Below, in pieces: positions 43,554 through 64,000 of a DNA stretch of 64,000 nt. The stretch's first letter is position 1. Each line of letters begins with the position of its first letter. The stretch is taken from positions 1-64,000 of the forward strand of contig SEMN01001203.1 of the NCBI GenBank assembly GCA_005408345.1, given 5' to 3'. The position numbers were made by a program, and so were the translations under genes. This DNA comes from Macquaria australasica. Its lineage: Eukaryota > Chordata > Actinopteri > Centrarchiformes > Percichthyidae. The notes under the pieces are model-generated. The model made no database searches. It saw only the letters and a list, made by a program, of their open reading frames with translations, and was not told the DNA's origin.

Positions 43554-46500
43554 ATGCGGGATCGAACCAAAGAATTAGGAAATGTGAGTTTCAAAGTAAA
43601 CGGCTAACGTTAGCAGTAGCGTGCTAGCCTGCTAACTTAGCCAAGTTCATTCCTTGTGTCGAGTAACGGCCGCTAACGTGTTCTACCGTGACAACTTTGA
43701 CTATGAAAGTAAACTTTAAAAAAGTGATTACAATAACAATGTGTAAAGGTTTGCGTGCCTGAATGTTAATTTGAGCGACATTTCATTTCCGACTTCCGTT
43801 TTAGTCCTTTCTCCTTAAAGGATGTCGGGCTGGGACAGGGCACGGCTGCTGGGGCTGATAAGTTGGTTGTGCTTAAGATGGAAAGATCTTCAGACACAAG
43901 AAAACAAGCACTGACTGTATTTCTGTGTGTTTATTTTTGTCAATCTGACTGCAGAATGCCGAGGCTTCAGACGAGGACGAGGAGGGCAAAGCCCTGATGA
44001 TTAAACCTGGACCCTCTTCAGCCAAAGAGGAGAAGGAGAATGAAGCGTTCTTTAAAAAGGTCAAGTTTCTACAGATGATAGGTCACCAAAGGTCACTTGC
44101 TTAAAGTTTTTGCCTCAAATTATAGTTCTATCTACATAACCCACTTTCTTTCTTTTTTAGGAAAAGAGGCTTTTGAATGTTTGTGTGCATGTTTGTTTAC
44201 ATTGTTAAACTGAGGAAAGGGTTCATATCAAGTGAGGCTTTAAGTAGAAGAAATGGTCAAATGGACTCAGTCTCGTCTGACACTGTGCCGCTTTCCAAAT
44301 TTAGTTTTGTCACCATCTCAGTCTCTACTGGGCCCAGTGTCCTTGCTATACTGTTGGAGCAATAATGCCAACAATTCCCAGGTTTTGACTTCTGAAATGT
44401 GAATATTTGCTAGTTTTCTTAGTCATCTATGATAATAGATTTTAATATCTTTGGCTTTTGGATTATTGGTTGGACAAGATAAGCTATTTGTAAACATCAC
44501 TTTGGGATTTAGGAAATTGTGATGGACATTTCATTACTCATCTAACATTAAAGACCTTTTTAAAGTAACTTTTTAACTGATAATGAAAATAATTTTTAGT
44601 TGCAGCCCATACATACTATTCTGTGCATAATGATGGCATGCTTCAAACCTATGTGCTATTACAGAAGATATTGCCCCTAGGCCTGAAACTAACAAATTAT
44701 TTTAATATTGATTATTGTTTCATTAAATTGATCAATTGTTTAGTTTATAAAATGTTTAAGAAATAGTGACCTTACCCGTTGCAAGTTCTCAGAGCCCCGA
44801 AGTGTCGTCCTAAGACTGCTTGTTTGGTCCGACCATTTTGATTAACAAAATTGTTGTGGATTCATTTTCTGTTGATCAACCAATTGAATAATCAACAATG
44901 TTTCTGCCTATAACTTCAAAACTACAACTTCTTTCCCATTCTTAGGTGCAAGAAATTCATGAGGGGCTGAGCAATCTCAGAAGGATGGTGTCTGACCTTG
45001 AGAACAAACAGAAAACTGTGCTGGGTGTGGCGCTGCCAGAGGAGAGTAAGTGTGTTCGTTTAGGCCATCAGTCGGTCCAGATCTGGGTACTGATCATATC
45101 CATAAAGTGCAAAACATGCCTGACAAGTGCTTGAAGCTGGGCAAAGTCAACAAATAATTGAAACGATTTGAAAGATTGAAGTCGTTAAGTGAACAGTAAT
45201 AATGATTGCTATAGTTTACAAATTGCCGACCTCAGTGTTATATTTCATAAATCATTTGTCGTTTACTTGTGTGATTTTCTTTTGTACATTTTTGTATGAG
45301 CATTGGTGGAGGGAGCCTGAGAACAACAATTTTGACGCTTCACTGTAATTTTTGTGCATATTCAATTCAGTTTTATTTATATAGCGCCATATCATAACAA
45401 AGTTATCTCAGGGCACTTTTTCGAGTAGAGCAGGTCTAGACCCAACAGTTCCCACCATGAGCAAGCACTATGACAAATAAAGAACTTAAACTTCAAGTCC
45501 TCTGAAACGGGGCATTTGGGTGCTGAATATGTTGACTTCCTCTTGGGTTAGGTATGAAGAAAGAGCTTCAGACTCTTCGAGAGGAGATAAAAACGTTGGC
45601 ATGTCAGATCCAAAGAAAACTGAAGGGTGAGTATCGATGGATAACAAGTGAACACAGTGTTTATTTTTTGTTTTGTTTACTTGAATTACACTATTCAATT
45701 ATCCTTCCACAGGTATTGAATCAAAGAAGGGAGAGGAGGATGGAAAATATATACCCATAAACGTTCGGATGCAGCGGACCCAGGTTGACCCTTCAATTTT
45801 TGCTTTTATGCCATTAAATCTTGGTCTGAAGTCATAGTACCTTTTATAAGCATATAACTTGTACATTTCATTTTAAATTTCCACAGATGTATCATCTCAT
45901 CACATCTTCAAATATCAGACCTTTTGTAAACCTCAAACAGACCTTCATAGCTGCAGCTGCATGAAGCTGCTGTATTCCACTAATAATCAGAATAAAAGGT
46001 TTATGTAAACAAACAGAAGAAACCGGATCATTGTGAGAGAAATTTCATTCAGTTTGAAGTAGCTGGTTTCACAATCTTTTCAGTGTGAATACTTTTCATT
46101 TTCAGATTACCTACACTTATTATGCACATGCTCACCTAAATAATTATTTTGGGAGATTTCAAATCATGGTGGATTCTGCAGGTTGCCTGCTGAGTGTCAA
46201 ACACATAAACAGGACATCTTAAATCATTGATTATGTGGAAACCCTTTGGTCATTTTGGAGGATGTAGCTTGTGGTGCTGTTGAACTGTAGGTGTTTATAT
46301 TATTTTGTCCATCCCATTTATATCAATGAGGGTTGGCTCAATAACAGAAACAGCTGTTATCATAATGATCATAAACTTGAATCAACACCTCTCTAAAACA
46401 GCTTCAACAAAAACTGAACATTATAACCTTCATGATGGGAGGATTTATTGCAGGACTTGTATTAGATTGACTTAGTTTTAGCTAGGTGTACCTAATAAAC

Positions 46501-49423
46501 TGGCAGTGTATATTGATATTGTGACAAAAAAGACTTTATCCATATTGCCCATTGTCTGAAAATGACAGCTTGTGTTTGGGCTTGTGGATTCAGGTCCAAG
46601 CCTTGAATGTTAAGCTACCAGCAGTATAGTGACCGAAACGTGTCCTCCTCTCCAGCACGGTGTCTTGTCCAGGGAGTTTGTGGAGTTGATGGGTCACTGT
46701 AACACCATCCAGGCCCAGTACAGAGACCGCAATGTGGAGAGAATACAGAGGCAACTCAAAATCAGTGAGTACATGAAGCACGGCTGTGATTTCTTTGTCT
46801 GCATTTTAGGCTTTGTGGTCTGTGATCTTCTTCAGGGAGATCTCAGTTATACTCATCACCTCCCCCCTCGCTGCTGCCACCATCACGGGTGTCAGTCTGT
46901 CTCATGATATTTGTCACATTTCATCTTCTTTCTCTTTCACTTTCTATTATACTCATGTTGCTTTTAAACCACCATACTTAGCATTTATAAGCACTTTATA
47001 ATGATTTGATAAATGGTTAATAACGCACCATAATGTCGTTTATATTATGACTTCTATTACAGCTGTATTTTATTATATTATCATTCATTATCTGTTCATA
47101 CAGCAGCTTACACATATGGGTGCCCACACTTACAACTACATTATAGTGTGTTAAACTATTTATTAAATGTTTATATAATGCTTATCAATGCTAAATAGGG
47201 GGTTTAAAATAAAGTGTTGGGGAAAATATAAGTACAGTCAGTGTTCATTTTAACAGCATATTTACACTTCTTTATTTCACTTTCACTTACTGGCCAAAGT
47301 GACTGTCATATTACATTTTCACCACGAGTTTCTGATACAGGTGACATCAAGTTTCTGATACAGGTGCTGCAGTGTTTCTTTTGGCTGAGCGTTCACATTC
47401 GCTCGGTCAAAGAACAGAGGTGAACTCTGACCTGCAAATCTGTATTTTCATACGAAACAAGAAATACACTCCTGAATCTGTCCGCCGTTCAGGCTTCAAT
47501 AGAAGTGAATAGGAAACGGAGCAAATATTGGCGGGAAGAAGCGTAATGTCATTTTATTCAAATGAATGGTAGTAGAGCTGCAACGATTAATGGATTAGAC
47601 GATTGAAAGAAAATGAATCTAACTATTTAGATCATTGATTCATTTTTCAAGCAAAAATACCAAGGTTCTTAAATGTGAGAATTTGCTGTTATTCATTACA
47701 ATAAATTGACCATTTTTGGGTTTTAGACTGTTGGTTGGACAAAACAAGACATTTGACATAATGACGTCAGCTTGTTCCTCTGTTGTTTTGTAGACCAACC
47801 GATTAATCAGATTAATCAGTAATTAAAATAATCGTTAGTTGCAGCCCTATATTGTAATCTATTCTTAATCAGTTCAACTATAGAGAACATTTACTGACGA
47901 GAAGACGGATGGGAGGGAAAGACCGAGGCTTCTCTCTTTTGGTTTCATCATATTTTAAATTTTCATTTTCAGTGTCTCTCCTGCAACATTTCTCACAACT
48001 TGAACATCCTCTATTTAAAACACTGATGTTAACGTACTTCTGACTTTTAGCTGGGACCAATGTGACAGACGAAGAGCTGGATACTATGCTCGAGAGCGGG
48101 CAGACAGATGTTTTCACCCAAAACGTGAGTACATGCGAGATGAAAGGAGGGCGTCAACAATGTGACTACCTGCCTGGAAGTTAAAAACCACAACACAACA
48201 GCACCTGCTGTAGCAAAACACAATTACAGTTGCAGATGTTTTCCATCAACCACCATCTGGTAGTAGTAGTGACTTGAAGTGTATGAAATGATGACAGATT
48301 TGCTCTGTTGTAGTTGCTCACACTGGACAACAGATTTGGTAAGAAATAAAATCACGTGCAGCCCCTAGTGATGTCTTTAGTGTTTCAGCAGCCTGTAGTG
48401 TGAAGAATCCTGCTGGCTTTTAATGTGCACTCTGTTAGAGACTGTGGTGGAAAGTAACTTAAGTACATTTACTCAATTACTGTACAATTCTGAGGTAGTG
48501 TGCTTGAGTATTTCCATTTTATCCTACTTTATACCTTTACTCTGCTATATTTCAGAGGGAAATATTATATAATAATGTCATATATAATATAACAGTCACA
48601 GGGGTCATTTTACTACAAAACAAGCACTTTTACTTTTGATGATTTATTTTGCTGATGATACTTTTGTACTATTACTTAAGTAAGATTATGAATGGAAGAC
48701 TTTTACTTGTAACAGAGTATTTTTACGTGGTTGTATTGGTACTTTTGCCTAAGTAAAGTATCTGAATACTTCTTCCACCACTGGTCATACATGAAACCCT
48801 GAAACCTCATGACTGATGGCAGATTTCTCTATTGTCCATAATTCAGCCAATAAATATCTGCACTGTGGTATACAGATCCTGATTGACGCTAAAGCTACAA
48901 AGCAGGCTCTGAATGAGATTGAGTCCCGGCACGATGAGATCCTGAAGCTGGAGAGGAGCATCAAAGACCTGCATGACATGTTCCAGTACCTCGCCATGGA
49001 GGTGGAGGCTCAGGTAAAGCAAATGCTGATGAAGTCTCTCAGGCTTGTTGGGTTATGAGGAGTGTCTGAATTTGATATTTTTGCCTCCTGCAGGGGGAGA
49101 TGGTCAACCGGATTGAAACCAACATCAGACAGTCTTCTAACTATGTGGAGAAAGCAAAGGAAAGCACAGAGAAAGCTGTAACATATCAGCAGAAAGCACG
49201 CAAGGTACATACAACCATCTCTCTCCACATTATGTCCTGCCCCAAAAGGAATAAATTGGCTATTTCATGATGTGTTTTAAAGTTGCACCTGATTCATTTT
49301 GCTTGTGTGATAATTGATCTATTTGTATCTCTTCCAATGCAGAAAAAGATTTGGATCGCAATCTGTTTGACCATCCTCCTCCTCATCCTAGTCATCTCAT
49401 TGGTCTCCACCTTCAGCACCTAA
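43554..49423 (+). CDS. stx4: Syntaxin-4 (plasma-membrane Qa-SNARE), complete, 10 exons
   Basis: Coding exons: 43554-43583, 43955-44059, 44946-45045, 45552-45626, 45713-45783, 46656-46764, 48051-48124, 48876-49013, 49094-49204 and 49343-49423 (TAA). They sum to 894 nt, 297 residues, the length of human STX4, and all join in frame with GT-AG borders. The N-terminus [10 protein letters not shown] matches the STX4 start (MRDRT.EL). An acidic stretch and the Habc helices (about 40-155) follow, including [16 protein letters not shown]. The SNARE motif covers about 199-261, with the zero-layer Gln at residue 234 (EVEAQ, end of exon 8) followed by GEMVNRIE. The tail anchor is about 274-293 ([19 protein letters not shown]). 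Known role: pairs with SNAP-23 and VAMP2/8 under Munc18c control for exocytosis, e.g. GLUT4 vesicles. The exon 2 donor is a weak GTCAAG. Start chosen by homology. Confidence 0.95.
44365..44608 (+). repeat. GGGCTGCAACTAACGATTA-family copy in stx4 intron 2
   Basis: ATGCCAACAATTCCCAGGTT, GAAATGTGAATATTTGCTAG, GGCTTTTGGATTATTGGTTG, GGAAATTGTGATGGACATTT and TTTTTAGTTGCAGCCCAT keep the family order. The left end is eroded. Confidence 0.75.
44683..44915 (-). repeat. Second, reversed copy of the same family in stx4 intron 2
   Basis: Starts with the reversed terminus (CTGAAACTAACAAATTATTTT) and carries TTAGTTTATAAAATGTTTAA, TCTCAGAGCCCCGAAGTGTC and CAACCAATTGAATAATCAAC. Only about 70 bp separates it from the opposite-facing copy at 44365. 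Confidence 0.65.
45361..45482 (-). repeat. L2 3'-UTR fragment in stx4 intron 3
   Basis: The reverse complement matches 3066-3200 of the LINE at the window start: TAGTGCTTGCTCATGGTGGG, TCTAGACCTGCTCT, AAAAAGTGCCCTGAGATAAC, TTTGTTATGATATGGCGCTA and the TAAAACTGAATTGAA tail, with one internal gap. It is a 5'-truncated copy of the same family. Confidence 0.9.
46190..46515. repeat. MITE-like repeat ending GTGTACCTAATAAACTGGCAG in stx4 intron 5
   Basis: The right end, TAGCTAGGTGTACCTAATAAACTGGCAGTGTA at 46482-46512, is a known-looking fish mariner/MITE terminus (TACACTG...TTATTAGGTACACC reversed). Internal AATCAACACCTCTCTAAAAC and the GGAGGATTTATTGCAGGACT sequence fit the same repeat. The left end was not fixed. 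Confidence 0.5.
46975..47218. repeat. AT-rich dispersed repeat in stx4 intron 6
   Basis: ATTTATAAGCACTTTATAAT, GATAAATGGTTAATAACGCA and the closing GGTTTAAAATAAAGTGTTGG resemble a common teleost interspersed repeat (based on recall). No coding capacity. Confidence 0.45.
47575..47850 (+). repeat. GGGCTGCAACTAACGATTA-family copy, most complete
   Basis: Begins AGAGCTGCAACGATTAATGG and ends AATCGTTAGTTGCAGCCCTA, so the ends form imperfect terminal inverted repeats. Internal landmarks: CATTTTTCAAGCAAAAATAC, CTTAAATGTGAGAATTTGCT, GACTGTTGGTTGGACAAAAC and AGACCAACCGATTAATCAG. No open frame; a MITE-like element of undetermined superfamily in stx4 intron 6. Confidence 0.8.
48442..48783 (+). mobile_element. 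hAT-like CAGTGGTGGAA element with both ends, in stx4 intron 7
   Basis: The left end CTGTGGTGGAAAGTAACTTA and the right end TACTTCTTCCACCACTG form short terminal inverted repeats. It is about 340 bp with no transposase. Flanking octamers (GTTAGAGA and GTCATACA) match at only five of eight positions, so any target duplication has decayed. It ends 92 bp before exon 8 of stx4. Confidence 0.8.
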
Positions 49424-50990
49424 CACCAGGCAGTGAGAGTTGGCTGTGGACTGGTTTGGCAGAAGCACATTCTGGGTATCATGTAAATTATTTCAGCCCA
49501 CAGGATGTACGGGTGAATTAAGTCAGTGAATTTTGTTTGCTATCATCCCTCTGCATTTTTTCCCCCACATTTTATATTCCTCTTCCTCTAACCCTCCTGT
49601 CCTCCTAACGGGCCTTTTGTTTTTTTAAAGAAGAAATGACCATACAGTTGTTTTAACTCACAAATGACTACAATCTTGTCTGCATTTCCACTTCCACTCA
49701 AGAGGCAGTGTACTGGTTTATGGAATCCCCCGGTCAGATTCTGGTCTGCACAAAGGCCAGGACAATTTGTGAACTGTTACACCAGTGCCCCCTTCCCCTG
49801 CTACATAAAGAAAGAGGAAATAAGTGGCCTTGGAAAAAGGCACAATGCAGTATTGAAATCCAACACTGGCGCTGATCATACTGTACTCAGGAAAACTGTG
49901 CGTTGATTCTTGTTACGTTGTTGTTTCTGGATGAATTGGAGACATACATAACAATTGTAATAGAGTAGGGCTTTCTTTTATATGCATCATATATAGTAAA
50001 TAGACTAATATAATTGTACATAACCTATATTGCTGGTGATTGACATTCTTTATGCAGATGATTTTTAAAACTTGAAAGAACTGCCTACATGTAACAAGTG
50101 TAAATACAGATTTGTGTGAAATAACAGTCCCTTTTTTTTTTTACAAAGGTGTCTCAGCACTGCAATAAAAGGCCCAAGGCCCACTTTTATTTGTCCTACC
50201 AGTTTGTATTTATGATTTGGACATTGTTGTGTACGCTGCTACGAGAAAAGTTCTGCAACAAACACATAATGAAATCTTGTTTTCAAAACTGTGCCTTTAT
50301 GTCCATGTGAACAGCTGAAGTTGAGAATGTGATGTTGTGCACTAACATTGTCAAGAATGGATGGAGTGAGTTTTTATTGTTTATATATGTTGGAGTGCAC
50401 ACAGCAGTGTTTCAGCTGCAAGTCCTTGTGGCTTTGCCTGACACGTATTCTTATTAGACTATATTTTTCCTTCACCTCTTTGTCACGTTGTGCAAATTCT
50501 CCATTTGTCTTGCTACTTTAGTAATTCTGCATGGAAATCTTAGAGAAGTGATGTGTTAACGAACCACAAAACACATTTATGGAGACAAACAGTAACTGCT
50601 GTTCACAATATTACAAATCAGTCATAGGTTGTGGAAACAAAAGTTGCCTTCACACTTAAGAGCAGACAGAAGTTGACTGAGGGCAGAGCAGTGACTTTGC
50701 AACTGTGTAATATTACGGCTGTTGAATTTTGCATCACACTCATTTTAATAGATGTTTTTAAAATAAAATACTGCCATGTTCTGTTTGTCTTGTATCATTA
50801 ATTGTAGGACATTTTGTTTAGTTCACACATTCACTGTTACATAGAAGATTGAAGTGTTTTTTTTTTGTTGCATATTCCTGCCATGCCAGTTTCCCAATTT
50901 ATGCATTTTTTTCAGAGGAATGCCTAATGAAGTCACAACACAAACCTGTATTTTGCCCACAATTAAACAAAACCTTCAACACAATAAAAA
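49424..50990 (+). other. stx4: stx4 3' UTR with alternative poly(A) signals
   Basis: AT-rich sequence after the stop codon with AATAAA hexamers at 50164-50169, 50762-50767 and 50983-50988. The first would give a UTR of about 0.75 kb and the last about 1.6 kb. No other gene was seen here. Which signal is used is not shown by the sequence. Confidence 0.6.
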
Positions 50991-50999
50991 AAAATGGCA

Positions 51000-52498
51000 A
51001 CTAATTTTTGGTCTTTTTATTCAACTGTAATTGTCTTAATTTTTCAAGTAAAACAATGTGGAATTACAAGGGATCAAAGGAATGCAACAAATGAAGAGAG
51101 ACAAATCAAAAATAAGACCATCACCATAAACTACCCACCCCCCAAATATCACGTTTGCTCAAAGCAGCAACAAGTCCAAAAGTAAATCGACAATTTACAG
51201 TCATCTGGAACTGTACCAGTTATTTTATTCACATATTTTGTCCCAAGTTTTTTTTTTTTACATGAACGAAGCGCAATGAAGTGATGGTGACATAAATTCA
51301 GGTGAAAAATAAAACAATTTGGTAGCACTGATGCAAGGGTGCTTTTCTTGATGTTTTTTGATGGAGGGGGGTCTTTTTGTGTGTTTTGTTTGGCTTTTTT
51401 TAAATGGCAAGAGAAGCTTCAGGTGCTTCACAAGGCAATCTGAGGTTCAAACCCATTTGGCCAAAGAGGCACTCTTAATTTCAATAACATTTACTTGCCC
51501 TTTCGATATAAATACATGACAAAGTGGACCGTAACAATAACTGCCTTTGGAAAGAATAGGAAAAAGAAATGGATTTTTCCTGCTGTGATGGGGAGAAAAA
51601 GATGCAACCTCTTCAAGACAATTTCCAACTTTAATTAATACATTTTCGAACTGTAGAGATACACCGTGAGGTACAAGGAACCAATTAATTGACTGGAGTT
51701 GATGTATTACTACACCACAATGTACTCAAAAGCCGTGGGCCACATTATCAGATGTGCAAATGAAAAATGCAAGGCTGGATTTAAAAATGAATCCAATGAA
51801 CAGAAAATGACATGAAAAAAGGGGCCCAAGCAAAGACAAGCTCCAGCATAGTGCAGCAAAGATCACATTGACAGATCAGTTCTCTTCCGAATACCCTGGA
51901 AGAAATAATAAAATATGCATAACTTATCAACTGACTACAAAGAAATAATAGTCAGGACAGCTGACGAAATTTCAAAACCAAACTTTCTAAAACCTCCAAC
52001 TTACAATACAACTGGTCACTCAAAAGTTTTTAATGTCACACAAATGACTTTTCACTTTTATAACCCTAATAAGAGGGTGCTGTATAATCCCATCTTAACA
52101 CATAAGATTTGAGTGTTCCAGTCTTTAATGATTACAGTACATAATGTGAACTAACAACTTTCCTTTATTATCTCTTGCACCTTTTCCCCCCTCAAGTCCC
52201 AGTGGTGAATTTATCCACTGTACCATCTCTCTCTCTGTTTACGGACGCACAACGATGGCGCCACATTTTTTTACTCTCAGTCCGGCATCCCTGAGCCTTC
52301 CCCCAGCTGACAATGGCTGAGCTGGTGAGGGGACCAGCTCCAATTGGAAAGGGAGAGGGCCCAAGAGGCAGGGGAGGCTTGTGCAGCACACAGTTCCCTT
52401 GCATTCATTAGAGTGCAGACAAAGCAGCAACCTTGGGAGGTCATTACATGCTCCCTTGTCGTGTTCTTGCTTCCATTTCTTCCTCTTTGGCACTCCGA
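51000..52498 (-). other. srcap: srcap 3' UTR
   Basis: Minus-strand sequence downstream of the srcap stop. AATAAA (read TTTATT on +) occurs at 51016-51021 and 51224-51229, giving a UTR of about 1.3-1.5 kb. Open frames on either strand in this stretch have no recognisable domain. Confidence 0.55.

Positions 52499-64000
<11,502 letters not shown>

Noticed and set aside
45361..45482. TATATAGCGCC-containing stretch as an stx4 regulatory element
   Set aside because: It is the reversed 3' end of an L2 retroposon, as shown by identity with 3066-3200.

Overview
The window is vertebrate nuclear DNA, most likely from a ray-finned (teleost) fish. Three protein-coding loci have spliced exons with GT-AG borders, and the rest is a dense mixture of decayed retroposons, MITE-like DNA elements and microsatellites of kinds common in fish genomes. 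Nothing prokaryotic, no CRISPR array, and no convincing tRNA or rRNA gene was seen.

Layout. (1) 1-3211: a decayed L2-type LINE on the + strand, cut by the window start. (2) 3.2-40.9 kb: no recognisable exon. This stretch holds LINE fragments, Tc1-like and hAT-like remnants, other dispersed families, hairpins and simple repeats. It is probably mostly the first intron of the next gene. (3) 40957-41009 on the - strand: the first coding exon of a RICH-type RhoGAP (arhgap17, or less likely arhgap44), with a GC-rich upstream region and a ZNF143/THAP11-like motif. (4) 43554-49423 on the + strand: a complete ten-exon syntaxin-4 gene (stx4, 297 residues), head-to-head with the RhoGAP exon. (5) 52499 to the window end on the - strand: the 3' two-thirds of srcap, with ten complete coding exons encoding about 2,155 residues. 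These cover helicase lobe 2, acidic linkers and one 4.9-kb last exon with AT-hooks and a very large Thr/Ser/Val/Pro-rich tract. stx4 and srcap are tail-to-tail, and candidate poly(A) signals of opposite strands lie about 30 bp apart near 51.0 kb.

Roles. The genes act in different processes: membrane fusion at the plasma membrane (stx4), Rho-GTPase/BAR signalling at junctions (arhgap17), and H2A.Z exchange in chromatin (srcap). All three human orthologues lie on chromosome 16p, which supports the identifications as conserved synteny, not as an operon-like unit.

I did not find a convincing undescribed system. The most useful second looks are an unassigned open segment at 31480-31722, the large low-complexity SRCAP exon, the near-abutting convergent poly(A) sites, and two nested transposon insertions, one with a clean 9-bp target duplication. 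All gene identities come from reading translated exons and recalling family sequences; no database search was run.
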